Notes under the pieces: model-generated
What the model was told of the DNA's origin: nothing
Databases searched by the model: none
The model's input: the letters and a program-made list of their open reading frames with translations, nothing else
Program-made: the position numbers and the translations under genes
Part shown: in pieces, positions 24,158 to 33,319 of the stretch
How positions within the stretch are numbered: position 1 is the first letter of the stretch
Layout of the letters: the number at the start of each line of letters is the position of its first letter
From: Cyclobacteriaceae bacterium
GTDB taxonomy: Bacteria; Bacteroidota; Bacteroidia; Cytophagales; Cyclobacteriaceae
Assembly: GCA_028281285.1 (NCBI GenBank)
Contig: JANQKF010000020.1
Span: 1-64,000 of the forward strand
Direction: 5' to 3'
Length of the DNA: 64,000 nt

Positions 24158-24349
24158 AGTTTGAAAGTTTTTTCAGTAGGCACAACCATTACTGACCTTA
24201 CTTTGTATGACGTTTTTAGATTCCTCGATTCGCTCGGAATAAAAAACAAAGAAGGGCCGAAATGAAGGACTGAGAGGTTCTTTCGGTCCGACTTGGACCA
24301 GATCTTCCCCGTCTGCCGACAGGCAGGCTCAGGATGATGTTATTCTTTT

Positions 24350-24399
24350 GTCATCTCGACCGAAGGAATAAGAAGATCCCGAAACAAGTTCGGGATGAC
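24350..24399. repeat. Short dispersed inverted-repeat element
   Basis: 50 bases from GTCATCTCGA to TCGGGATGAC, containing CCCGAAACAAGTTCGGG, a 6-bp hairpin. The stretch 24158-24349 before it holds no gene I can support; it includes one more CTGCCGACAGGCAG-type hairpin near 24312-24327 and looks like decayed repeat sequence. Confidence 0.58.
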
Positions 24400-24410
24400 C
24401 GCAAATGAAT

Positions 24411-24503
24411 GTCATTGCGAGGAATGAGCCTTGCGAGTGACGAAGCAATCTCCTGTCCTTACAAGAGATTGCCTCACCCCGACAACTCGGGGTTCGCAAT
24501 GAC
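24411..24503. repeat. Dispersed inverted-repeat element
   Basis: 93 bases with perfect inverted ends GTCATTGCGA / TCGCAATGAC. An inner CCCCGACAACTCGGGG hairpin and a GCAATCTC / GAGATTGC pairing are visible. It ends two bases before the stop codon of the S10 peptidase gene. Confidence 0.72.
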
Positions 24504-24505
24504 AA

Positions 24506-25984
24506 TTAATATTTCGCAGGAGTACCTGGAGGAGGTATGGAGTTCCTGATGAACTCGCGAATGTCCTCGTTGGCGTTTTTCAAATCCTCGGCACGCAGGT
24601 ACATCATATGTCCACTGCGATAACCCTTAAAGCTCATGCGATCCTTCATCCTACCACTCGGGTCCAAGTGCCACATATTGTACTTCGCGTTGAAGTAGGT
24701 GGTAGCACCATCATAGTACCCACTTTGCGTCATCACATGCAAATACGGATTCTGAGCCATCGCCTGACGAAGGTTCTCACCGGTATTATCCCCACTTCGA
24801 TCCCATGGATTCACCGGACCAAACATATTGTACTTAATATCAGTCTGGTAGTTCAGGTAATTCTTGAAGTAGTAGTTGATCGCAGGCGTAAAGCTGTGCA
24901 ACCACGAAGTCAACTCCGAATTAAAATCAGGTCGTTGTCCGGCATCCATTCGGTCCAGCCCTTTGTATCGGGAATCGAGCCGTCCTACAGTATGCCCTTC
25001 ATGGCGCAATAGGTCTTTCCAGAAGAATCCGGTGGGTACATCCAGGTTATGCTGACGAATCACGAGCTCATCCAGTCCTGAATAGCGAGCAAAATTCCTG
25101 ATTGCATCGTTCTTTTCTGCCTCTGTTGCCCATGCACCCTTGGCCATAACAGGCAACAATTTATTCATGGTATAGCTTTCAGCCTCATCCAGTACTTCCA
25201 ACAGGTCCTTACTCTGAAGATCGGCAGGAAGTTGCTTATGGTACCAGGCTGCCGCAGCATAGTAAGGGAGTCGGTTGGCAGCTCCAACGGGTCCGTCTCT
25301 GTCTATACCCAAGCCGGTTGGTGAAACCAGAATTACTCCATTAAGATACATCCAGTGCCTGCCTTGCAGCTCAAGTGATAGCCCTGACACACGGGTAGTT
25401 CCATAACTTTCCCCGATCAGGAACTTTGGAGAATTCCATCGATTAGTACGCGTTACGAAGGTGTTGATCCACTCGGCCAGGTACCTGATGTCTTGGTTGA
25501 CACCAAAGAATTGGCTGCGTTTTGCTTTTTTGTCGGTAATTCTGGAATAGCCCGTATTCACCGGGTTCACAAACACGATATCGGCTACATCGAGGATGGA
25601 ATGCGGATTATCCTTCACACCATAGGGCTGAATTGGATAACCCTCATCATCGATTTTCAAGATTCTAGGCCCAGTATACGCCAAGTGCATCCAAACAGAA
25701 GCAGACCCCGGCCCACCGTTAAAAGAGATAACTAATGGACGGGTATCCTTGTCCCTGACATCTGTCCTTTCATAATAGGTATAGAACAAAGTGGCAACGG
25801 GGTCGCCATCATTGTTCCAAACAGGTTGCGTACCTGCAGTGGCTGAAAAGGGCACTCTTTTGCCTTTGATCACTACTTCATGATTGGTGACTACAGCTGA
25901 CTCCACAGGAATCTTACGGTCCTGTGCGAATAGGAATGAGGTGGTTGCCAGTAGTAGAAAGGCAACTATAATTTTTCGGTTCAT
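24506..25984 (-). CDS. S10-family serine carboxypeptidase (exported)
   Basis: 492 residues with signal peptide (VAFLLLATTSFLFAQ). Motifs in order: FNGGPGSASVWMHLAYTGP (oxyanion region), GESYGTTR with the nucleophile Ser, HVMTQSGYYDGATTY with the catalytic Asp, and YRSGHMMYL with the catalytic His. It should remove C-terminal residues from peptides in the periplasm. The VPS10-type protein starts its reading in the same direction 28 bases upstream, so the two are probably one transcript, consistent with extracellular protein degradation. Confidence 0.9.
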   Translation of the reverse strand: MNRKIIVAFLLLATTSFLFAQDRKIPVESAVVTNHEVVIKGKRVPFSATAGTQPVWNNDGDPVATLFYTYYERTDVRDKDTRPLVISFNGGPGSASVWMHLAYTGPRILKIDDEGYPIQPYGVKDNPHSILDVADIVFVNPVNTGYSRITDKKAKRSQFFGVNQDIRYLAEWINTFVTRTNRWNSPKFLIGESYGTTRVSGLSLELQGRHWMYLNGVILVSPTGLGIDRDGPVGAANRLPYYAAAAWYHKQLPADLQSKDLLEVLDEAESYTMNKLLPVMAKGAWATEAEKNDAIRNFARYSGLDELVIRQHNLDVPTGFFWKDLLRHEGHTVGRLDSRYKGLDRMDAGQRPDFNSELTSWLHSFTPAINYYFKNYLNYQTDIKYNMFGPVNPWDRSGDNTGENLRQAMAQNPYLHVMTQSGYYDGATTYFNAKYNMWHLDPSGRMKDRMSFKGYRSGHMMYLRAEDLKNANEDIREFIRNSIPPPGTPAKY

Positions 25985-26012
25985 ACTATTTCTGTTTCAA
26001 GTTTTTGGTCAA

Positions 26013-29000
26013 TTATTCTTGATCGACTACAATGCGATCATCTCCCTTCAACCTTCTGTTGAGTTGCGGGATGGTTCTGTTCATTAAAGCATCCTTTCGA
26101 GGAGCAAGCTTGTCAAGCATTTCATTATAATAAGCAAACTGAGCCTTTTGGTCACCGGTCATGATGCCGATATAACCTGCTACCTGGAAGTAAAGCGAAC
26201 GAGCACGGTTGGATAGTTCACCATACATTCTATTCAACTCCTTGATTTCTGCAACAGCTGATGCAGAAAGTTTTTTATTGTCTTTTTCCAACTTGTTTAC
26301 CTTCTGGTAGACCTTGCGAATTGAGGTACTCGCAGCTCTGGTCTTCGCCATCAGATCTGAAACTTCAAGTACCATTGCCGTATAGGCCGTACGATCAGCA
26401 ATGCTGATGTCAATTCGAGGATCATCTTCCACGTTGAACGTTTGCTCCATAGACTCTCCATTCACGGTAAGTTTGGCCACGTACAAGCTCGGCACTACTC
26501 TTGGACCGGGAACCGGGAAGGTTCTGTTTCCAAATCGCATTGGGGGGATATTAGACGTGTAGGTCATATCCCAAGCAGCACGATGAATTCCGGAAGTAGT
26601 GTCCACTTTGACTTCATTGATTTGCTTTCCACTCATATCGTGAATGGTCAGTTTGATATCGCCTTTAGCGACCGGAGACTTCAAATAATAGTCAATCAGT
26701 GCTCCGTATTGAGGATTTTGACCTCTGTAGAACATGTCACCGGTATGTGCCCCAGTGCTTGAATAGTTGATCATGACACCTTTTGGAATCTCGAACAAGG
26801 CAGCCTGTTGATTCAATACATTCGTAGTTAATCCCTGCAGTGAATTCAAGTTGTCCAGGATCCAAACACCTCGACCGTGAGTTCCTAGTACCAAGTCATT
26901 GTCTCTCGGATGGATCACCAAATCATTGAAAGGAAGGGTAGGCATATTGTTCTTCAACTCCACCCAATTTCTTCCTCCATTGATGGACACAAATAGCCCG
27001 ATTTCAGTACCGAGGTAAAGAAGATTCGGGTTCTTGGGGTCTTCTCTGAGCGTTCTGGCTACTCTTCCTTCAGGAAGATCGCCTTCAATAGAGGTCCAGC
27101 TCTGACCAAAGTCAGTGGTCTTGTAGATGTAATTGTTGAAGTCGTTGTTACGATAGTTATTGATCGCGACATAAGCCGTTCCGGCAAAGTGGCTGGAAGG
27201 CTCGATCGTGTTAATCCAGGTCTCTTTTGGAAGTCCTGAAAGTCTGGAAGTCACATCGGTCCAGTTGTTGCCATCATCAGATGAGACTTGAAGTAATCCA
27301 TCATCCGTTCCTACATAAAGCATTCCTGCTTTTAATGGAGATTCGGCAACTGCCGTCAGGGTAGGATAATACGGAATACCATCATCCAGGGAAGCCGTAC
27401 TGGTGTCTGCTCGCTGTCCCATAATCAACAACTCTCTTCTATTTACTTTGGTAGTTAAGTCACCAAGAGAGGTCCAATTAGCACCTCCATCGGTACTTTT
27501 CCAAAGGATATTCGTTCCGGCATAGATCGTATTCGGATCGTGATGAGACAAGTAGAACGGTCCATCCCAGTTACCTGGTGCCATGGCGTTACCTAATTCG
27601 GGCTCAGGAATACCCGGTCCCCAGGCATCCCAGTTTCTTCTTGGTCCAATACGACCCTTTGGATCACCCGGACGAATGGATTGCGATTGTCTCGTCTTTT
27701 TGTTGAGTCGGAAAAGGCCTAAGTACTGTGATTCTCCATAAACAATATCCGGATCAGTATGATGTACCAGACTTAGGAAGCCATCGCCACCACCTGTTCG
27801 TTTCCAATCGGAATTCAGGATTCCACGGCTGTCATAGGTAGCATTTGGTCCGTACCAGCTACCATTGTCCTGAAGGCCACCGTATACATTATATGGTTCT
27901 TCCATATCCACACTCACACGATAGAACTGGCTTAGTGGTAGGTTGGTGACAAACAACCAAGTCTTCGCACGGTCATAGGAAATTCCGATACCTCCGTCAT
28001 CACCTTTGATCACATGGCGACTGTCTTTTGGATTCACCCATAGAATTCGGTCATCACCGTGAAGCGATTGTCTTGGGGAAATAAATTTCTTTCCGCCATC
28101 ATCGGAGTAGCTGAATTGGTTCATCATATAGACCCGCTGATCGTCACTAGGATCAACTAGTGGCTGACTGGCATACATTGGTCGTGGGTTCCAGTCACTC
28201 ATAAAGGTCCAGGATTCACCTTTATCTTCAGAGCGGTAGAGTCCAGCTCTTCGCTCATTGTAAGCCGTGGAGGCATTATATTGGAAGCCTTGTTCAACGG
28301 ATGCATAAACGATATTCGGGTTTGAGCGATAGATAGAGATTCCAATACGTCCATAATCTCCTTCTGGTAGACCTGTTCTTAATTCCTTCCAGGTTTTACC
28401 ACCATCAGTTGACTTATGAAGTCCACTACCTGGCCCACCTCCATGGAAGCCGTATGGCCTTCTTCTTCTCTGATAAGTGGCAGCATAAAGCGTATTCGGA
28501 TCTCCCGGATCCATGGCAACGTCTACCACACCGGTGTTTTCATCTACATAAATCAGGCGTTCCCAGCTTTCACCGCCATCGTTGGTCATGTAAAGTCCTC
28601 TTTCTTCATTCGGACCCCATAGGTGACCCATTGCGGCCACATAGACGATGTCCGGGTTATCGGGGTGGATGACAATACGACCGATATGATGAGAATCTTT
28701 AAGTCCCATATTTTTCCAGGTCTTACCGCCATCGGTGGTCTTGTATACACCGTCTCCCCATCCGGAACTTTGACGGTTGGCGCGTTCTCCCGTACCTACC
28801 CAAATGATATCCGGATTAGGTTGGTGGATGGCGATATCTCCCACGGAATGCGTGCCTTCCTTTTCGAAGATTGGCTTCCAATTGATACCGTTATTGGTGC
28901 TTTTCCAGACACCTCCGGTTGACGATGCCGCAAAGATGGTATAGGTATTGTCCTCGACTACGGCCAAGTCAACAATACGACCACTCATATTGGCCGGGCC

Positions 29001-29114
29001 AATATTCCTTAGACGAAGGCCACTTAAGGTTTCCGAACTTAAATTTTGAGATTGAATGGGGGATGTGGCGAAGACAAGAACTGCCGCACACACCAAAGGA
29101 ATCAGACGTTTCAT
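26013..29114 (-). CDS. VPS10/sortilin-type beta-propeller protein, exported
   Basis: 1033 residues. A signal peptide (1-23) precedes about eleven Asp-box motifs of the form S-x-D-x-G-x-x-W, such as KSTNNGINW, KTTDGGKTW, MTNDGGESW, KSTDGGANW and VSSDDGNNW. This implies a large or double propeller spanning roughly residues 30-740. The last 280 residues are different: a beta-sandwich-like part (about 770-900) and a coiled-coil helix pair. Such proteins are usually labelled VPS10 or glycosyl hydrolase-like, but no catalytic residues for sugar cleavage can be named. A paralogue of the same architecture is at 56380-59685. Confidence 0.84.
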   Translation of the reverse strand: MKRLIPLVCAAVLVFATSPIQSQNLSSETLSGLRLRNIGPANMSGRIVDLAVVEDNTYTIFAASSTGGVWKSTNNGINWKPIFEKEGTHSVGDIAIHQPNPDIIWVGTGERANRQSSGWGDGVYKTTDGGKTWKNMGLKDSHHIGRIVIHPDNPDIVYVAAMGHLWGPNEERGLYMTNDGGESWERLIYVDENTGVVDVAMDPGDPNTLYAATYQRRRRPYGFHGGGPGSGLHKSTDGGKTWKELRTGLPEGDYGRIGISIYRSNPNIVYASVEQGFQYNASTAYNERRAGLYRSEDKGESWTFMSDWNPRPMYASQPLVDPSDDQRVYMMNQFSYSDDGGKKFISPRQSLHGDDRILWVNPKDSRHVIKGDDGGIGISYDRAKTWLFVTNLPLSQFYRVSVDMEEPYNVYGGLQDNGSWYGPNATYDSRGILNSDWKRTGGGDGFLSLVHHTDPDIVYGESQYLGLFRLNKKTRQSQSIRPGDPKGRIGPRRNWDAWGPGIPEPELGNAMAPGNWDGPFYLSHHDPNTIYAGTNILWKSTDGGANWTSLGDLTTKVNRRELLIMGQRADTSTASLDDGIPYYPTLTAVAESPLKAGMLYVGTDDGLLQVSSDDGNNWTDVTSRLSGLPKETWINTIEPSSHFAGTAYVAINNYRNNDFNNYIYKTTDFGQSWTSIEGDLPEGRVARTLREDPKNPNLLYLGTEIGLFVSINGGRNWVELKNNMPTLPFNDLVIHPRDNDLVLGTHGRGVWILDNLNSLQGLTTNVLNQQAALFEIPKGVMINYSSTGAHTGDMFYRGQNPQYGALIDYYLKSPVAKGDIKLTIHDMSGKQINEVKVDTTSGIHRAAWDMTYTSNIPPMRFGNRTFPVPGPRVVPSLYVAKLTVNGESMEQTFNVEDDPRIDISIADRTAYTAMVLEVSDLMAKTRAASTSIRKVYQKVNKLEKDNKKLSASAVAEIKELNRMYGELSNRARSLYFQVAGYIGIMTGDQKAQFAYYNEMLDKLAPRKDALMNRTIPQLNRRLKGDDRIVVDQE

Positions 29115-29198
29115 GTGCTCAAGATTGTTTGAGCCTTAAATTAACGAAACGGGCTTAAGCCAAATCTAATTTTTTGAAGAGTGGTGAAAAGTGATGAA

Positions 29199-29582
29199 TT
29201 ACTGCTGTCTGGTCAGCCTCTTTACCCTTAGGCCATCAAATATTTCCATAGTTGTTTCCCGTACTTCAAGCAACCAGGGTGAATTATTGACCGATATTTC
29301 GTAGGTAGTGACGTTATTTACATTTTGAGCCGTAATGACTGTGTATCCGGCAGTGGCTGTCACTTGATCGTCAAGTTTTTCGACCCAGTCGTTGGCTCTG
29401 AACTCTAAGGTGACGGTTGTCCCAGGGTCTGGTGATACACAAGCGTCATTGATGCAGGTCTCATTTAGTATCCAAACCCCAACCATGGGATTTCCAATAT
29501 TAATTTCCGGCTTATCACAGGCTCCGAGAGCAACCAAGCCGATGGTAAATGTTAGTAGTAGCAGTCCTTTTATCTTCCTCAT
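29199..29582 (-). CDS. Small lipoprotein, lipocalin-like
   Basis: 127 residues. Lipoprotein signal with lipobox ALGAC, Cys22. The mature sequence starts with MVGVWILNETC and has several short strands (TVTLEFRANDWVEKL, TTYEISVNNSPWLLEV), like the lipocalin-like domain of small Bacteroidetes lipoproteins. Two further Cys (in CINDACV) could form a disulfide. Function unknown. It is a single gene between the VPS10-type and dacB genes. Confidence 0.62.
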   Translation of the reverse strand: MRKIKGLLLLTFTIGLVALGACDKPEINIGNPMVGVWILNETCINDACVSPDPGTTVTLEFRANDWVEKLDDQVTATAGYTVITAQNVNNVTTYEISVNNSPWLLEVRETTMEIFDGLRVKRLTRQQ

Positions 29583-29656
29583 AATCTCCTTTGTTGACTA
29601 AACATTTCAAGTGGCATGAACCCTTAATAGATGGTCAATGCCAGAATCACACAAAA

Positions 29657-30988
29657 CTAATAGGCATCACGGATTTTTTCCAACATTATTTGCATGCTTT
29701 GCCTGACTTTATTGGTTGAGTGGGCATAATGGTTTACCATAAACGAAAAAATCAGCGTTTTCCCTTTTCTGGTTTTAATATAGCCACTCAGGCAATGATT
29801 GTTGCTGAGTGTGCCTGTTTTGGCAAATACATAAGGTTCATTTTCCCCGGCATACCAATTCTCAATGGTCCCGGATACTCCTCCTGCGGGCAACAACTCA
29901 AATAGTTTTTCCTCTCCAATCTCACTTCTGAGGCGTTCGAGGAGGGTGACAATCGTTCTCGGGGTGAACATATTGTAGCGTGATAGACCGGAGCCATCTA
30001 CCCAGATCACTTCATCTTCCCAGTCCGTAAAATGGTTTTCCTGAATATGCTCAATTGCCTTTTGGGTACTGAGCGTATCTCCCAATTGATCACTGATCAT
30101 CATTAAGATTTGCTCTGCCAATAGATTGTCGCTCGGTTGAAGCATTCGCTTATACAACGTATCGATGGGTAAGCTATAAAGCGTTTGCACAGTCGAGAGA
30201 TCGATCTTTGAATCGTAAGGTCGTACTGCTTTTTTTAAGGTATCGGCCAGCAACTTTCTAAATAAGTCGTTAGAGTATAAGAACGGTCTGACGTATTCTT
30301 CAAGTTCTACCGAATCGGAGTCCTCAGCATCTGGTTTGCCGATTTGATACGTGTAGTCATTATCAAATTCCACCCTCCGAATCGAATTCCGTTCTGAGCT
30401 GTCAGCATTCAATGCAAAGTTGTTCGCTAACCTGGAAGGATAGGTTTTAATCATTCCACCAGATCGGTCGATGATTGACCGAGTACTGTTTCCATAGATG
30501 GGAAAGATGGATTTTTCTGCCGAATAATATCCATTGTAGTCGTCCCAACTCCATCCCGGGCCATAGCGATCTTCATCACTGGGTCGTACCCAATAAAACA
30601 GATTTTCCGGTCGGCTTCTAAGAAAGTCCAGAACGGCTGTATCCCCAATTTCAGGATGTAAAAACAAAGGATTTCCCGTACCCCAGAATATTAAGGAATC
30701 ACCTTTGACTGTATATTTCATCGCTGGCACAGCATCGTCTAGTGCTTTTAACCCTGCAAAAAAGGTGAATAGCTTGGTATTCGAAGCAGGGGTCATGTAC
30801 TTGTCATCATAGTGTCTGGCGATGACTTTGTCCTTGCCTGGGTCAAATAGTTTGAAGCCCACATAGGCATGCTCAAATCCGGGCAATTCCCGAATGTCCT
30901 TGAGAATTTTCCTTCGATTATAATTCTGTGAGACGGCCCAATTGGTCATTAGGCCCATCAAAACAATCAGTATGAGCTTTCTAGGCAT
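29657..30988 (-). CDS. dacB: PBP4-type D-alanyl-D-alanine carboxypeptidase/endopeptidase
   Basis: 443 residues with signal peptide (LILIVLMGLMTNWAVSQ). The three S13 motifs are present: SxxK as Ser69-Lys72 in TPASNTKLFTF, SxN in PSDNLLAEQI, and KTG in FAKTGTLSN. It trims or cleaves peptidoglycan cross-links in the periplasm. Its start overlaps the stop of the glutamate dehydrogenase gene by one base (TAATG), an unusual coupling of nitrogen metabolism with wall remodelling, perhaps only a compact arrangement. Confidence 0.9.
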   Translation of the reverse strand: MPRKLILIVLMGLMTNWAVSQNYNRRKILKDIRELPGFEHAYVGFKLFDPGKDKVIARHYDDKYMTPASNTKLFTFFAGLKALDDAVPAMKYTVKGDSLIFWGTGNPLFLHPEIGDTAVLDFLRSRPENLFYWVRPSDEDRYGPGWSWDDYNGYYSAEKSIFPIYGNSTRSIIDRSGGMIKTYPSRLANNFALNADSSERNSIRRVEFDNDYTYQIGKPDAEDSDSVELEEYVRPFLYSNDLFRKLLADTLKKAVRPYDSKIDLSTVQTLYSLPIDTLYKRMLQPSDNLLAEQILMMISDQLGDTLSTQKAIEHIQENHFTDWEDEVIWVDGSGLSRYNMFTPRTIVTLLERLRSEIGEEKLFELLPAGGVSGTIENWYAGENEPYVFAKTGTLSNNHCLSGYIKTRKGKTLIFSFMVNHYAHSTNKVRQSMQIMLEKIRDAY

Positions 30989-32367
30989 TACAATACGCCT
31001 TGGGCAATCATTGAGTCGGCCACTTTAAGGAATCCGGCAATATTTGCTCCTGCCATATAATCCTTGTCATGGCTGTACTTTGTAGCGGCATGCAAACAGC
31101 TATCGTGAATACTCTTCATGATAATCTTGAGTCTGCGATCCACTTCCTCACTTGTCCAATGCGATCCGGAATAGTTCTGTACCATTTCCAGTCCTGAGGT
31201 GGCTACACCGCCAGCATTCGAAGCCTTTCCCGGTGCGTAAATCACACCATTGTCTCTTAGCAGATTGATCGCTTCCGGAGTACATGGCATATTCGCCCCT
31301 TCTGCAACTAAAATGGCCCCACCGTTGATCAGGTTTTGAGCATCGATCTCATTGAGTTCATTTTGGGTAGCACATGGCAGAGCAAGGTCAGCTTTGTGTG
31401 ACCAAAGCGGATTGTACCCCATTGATCGATCAGTAGGGAAGTATTCAGCTGTCGAGAACTCATCGGCATATTCTGCAATTCGTCCTCGTCTTTCGTTTTT
31501 CAATTCTTTAATGAACTCCAGTTTCTTGGTGTCAATACCAGCAGGGTCATAAATGTATCCTGAGGAATCCGAAGCTGTAACTGGTTTACCACCTAGCTCG
31601 ATAACTTTTTCCATGGCGTATTGCGCCACGTTACCTGAACCCGAGACAAGGCAAGTCTTGCCTGCCATTGAATCATTATTATTCTCTAATATGTATTGTG
31701 AGAAGTAGACCAAGCCATAACCGGTAGCCTCTGGCCGAATCAAGCTACCGCCCCATTTAACTCCTTTTCCAGTGAGTACCCCGGAAAACTGGTTCTCGAT
31801 CTTTCTATACATTCCATACATGTAGCCGATTTCTCGTCCGCCAACACCAATATCTCCTGCCGGAATATCAATTCTATGTCCGATATGCTTGGAAAGCTCT
31901 AACATGAAGTTCTGACAGAACCTCATTACTTCCGCATCCGATTTACCTTTTGGATCAAAGTTGGATCCACCTTTACCGCCACCAAGCGGCAAACTTGTAA
32001 GTGCGTTCTTGAAAATCTGTTCAAAGCCCAAAAACTTGAGGATGCTTTGATTTACGGATGGGTGAAAGCGCAAACCTCCTTTGTAAGGTCCGATGGCGCT
32101 GTTCATTTGAACACGGTATCCACGATTCACCTGAGGAATACCATTGTCATCAATCCAGGTCACCCTGAAACTAATGATTCGTTCCGGCTCAACAATTCTT
32201 TCCAAAATTCGATGCTTACGATATTCAGCATGTTGCTCGATAACGGGAGCCACGCTCTCATGAACTTCCTGAACGGCTTGGTGAAATTCTGTTTCTCCGG
32301 GAGTTGTACTTTTGAGAGTATCTAAAAAGTCTGATTTAGACACTTCTGGCATTAAAGTGCTTTCCAT
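30988..32367 (-). CDS. gdhA: Glutamate dehydrogenase (hexameric)
   Basis: 459 residues, typical of the 450-residue class usually specific for NADP. Markers in order: RVTWIDDNGIPQVNRGYRVQ, the catalytic Lys region LPLGGGKGGSNFDPKGKSD, DIPAGDIGVGGREIGYMYG, the Rossmann motif VSGSGNVAQYAMEK, and EGANMPCTPEA. It interconverts 2-oxoglutarate plus ammonia and glutamate. Cofactor specificity is inferred from class, not tested. It is the first gene of a pair with dacB; 113 bases separate it from the nitroreductase gene upstream on the same strand. Confidence 0.93.
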   Translation of the reverse strand: MESTLMPEVSKSDFLDTLKSTTPGETEFHQAVQEVHESVAPVIEQHAEYRKHRILERIVEPERIISFRVTWIDDNGIPQVNRGYRVQMNSAIGPYKGGLRFHPSVNQSILKFLGFEQIFKNALTSLPLGGGKGGSNFDPKGKSDAEVMRFCQNFMLELSKHIGHRIDIPAGDIGVGGREIGYMYGMYRKIENQFSGVLTGKGVKWGGSLIRPEATGYGLVYFSQYILENNNDSMAGKTCLVSGSGNVAQYAMEKVIELGGKPVTASDSSGYIYDPAGIDTKKLEFIKELKNERRGRIAEYADEFSTAEYFPTDRSMGYNPLWSHKADLALPCATQNELNEIDAQNLINGGAILVAEGANMPCTPEAINLLRDNGVIYAPGKASNAGGVATSGLEMVQNYSGSHWTSEEVDRRLKIIMKSIHDSCLHAATKYSHDKDYMAGANIAGFLKVADSMIAQGVL

Positions 32368-32480
32368 TAAAATGTTATTTGGGGTTTAGTTTCAGCGTTG
32401 TAAAAGCTTCAAGAATTAGTCAATTCGATAGGTTGGGAACTCTAATTGCTTAATTCTAAGTGAAATATACACAGATTTAT

Positions 32481-33173
32481 TTATTCATAGTAAACTACTA
32501 CTTGATCTAATGGTTTTCTTGTCAGATCGGGAACGTATACCTCATCGGCCTCATAGCCAACAGGAAGAAGCAAAAACGGGCGTTCATTCTCTGGTCGATC
32601 AAGAATTTTGGTCAGAAAATTCATTGGACTTGGCGTGTGAGTCAAAGTCACCAATCCCGCATCATGTATGGCCGTCAATAAGAAGCCTGCAGCTAATCCG
32701 ACTGACTCATTTACATAATAGTTGTTCAGTTTTTCACTATTAGGACCAAATTCATAAGCTTTTTTAAAAACAATGATGAGGTAAGGAGCGATCTCAAGAA
32801 AAGGCTTGTGCCAATCGGTACCAAGAGGTTGAAGATCTTTCAACCAGCTTTCACTCATTCTTCCATTATAGCTTTCATATTCTTCCTTTTCGGCAGCCTC
32901 GCGAATCTTAGATTTAATCTCCGAATTACTCACGACACAAAATGTCCAGGGTTGCTTATGAGCCCCTGAAGGGGCAGTGGATGCCGAACGAATGATATTA
33001 TCAATCACCTCTTTTGGTACCGGTTTATCTGAAAACTCTCGAACACTTCTTCTGGTGTCCAGCCATTTGTGAAAAGAATTACTTCTTTCCACCATTTCTG
33101 ATGGCTCATAATGGACGTGTGAGTAACGGACATACGGATACCCTCCAATCAGCTTCGTTTCTTTCTCATTCAT
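32481..33173 (-). CDS. Nitroreductase-family flavoprotein
   Basis: 230 residues from the ATG at 33171-33173. A longer frame to 33236 runs through a terminator hairpin and encodes atypical sequence, so I reject it. FMN-binding motifs are TRRSVREFSDKPVP near the N-terminus, ASTAPSGAHKQPWTF and the C-terminal PVGYEADEVYVPD. These fit the iodotyrosine-deiminase/BluB-like branch of nitroreductases more than classic NfsA. It uses NAD(P)H to reduce an unidentified substrate. Confidence 0.82.
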   Translation of the reverse strand: MNEKETKLIGGYPYVRYSHVHYEPSEMVERSNSFHKWLDTRRSVREFSDKPVPKEVIDNIIRSASTAPSGAHKQPWTFCVVSNSEIKSKIREAAEKEEYESYNGRMSESWLKDLQPLGTDWHKPFLEIAPYLIIVFKKAYEFGPNSEKLNNYYVNESVGLAAGFLLTAIHDAGLVTLTHTPSPMNFLTKILDRPENERPFLLLPVGYEADEVYVPDLTRKPLDQVVVYYE

Positions 33174-33198
33174 TGGTGCAAAAGTAGGGAGGACAGAG

Positions 33199-33233
33199 AA
33201 AAAAAAGAACCCCGACTGAAAATTCAGCCAGGG
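33199..33233 (-). terminator. Rho-independent terminator of the ABC-2 exporter operon
   Basis: On the minus strand, CCCTGGCTGA / TCAGTCGGGG forms a 10-bp stem with two G-U pairs and a 4-base loop, followed by TTCTTTTTTTT. It separates the exporter operon from the nitroreductase gene. A smaller hairpin, ACCGC / GCGGT, is at 33253-33267. Confidence 0.72.
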
Positions 33234-33319
33234 CACGATTTGGATGTATAAAACCGCCTTACGCGGTACTTTTAAGACGATCTAAGTTTTATAATGTTCC
33301 ACCTTATTTAAAAAAAATG

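Noticed and set aside
24055-24249. Open frame of 64 codons on the minus strand upstream of the decarboxylase
   Set aside because: It lies in inverted-repeat sequence with no protein-like composition or start signal.
28409-29158. Several plus-strand frames opposite the VPS10-type gene
   Set aside because: They are shadows of a long, clearly coding minus-strand frame with repeated Asp-box motifs.
33174-33236. Upstream start for the nitroreductase
   Set aside because: It passes through the exporter terminator and codes for a Phe-rich run atypical of the family.
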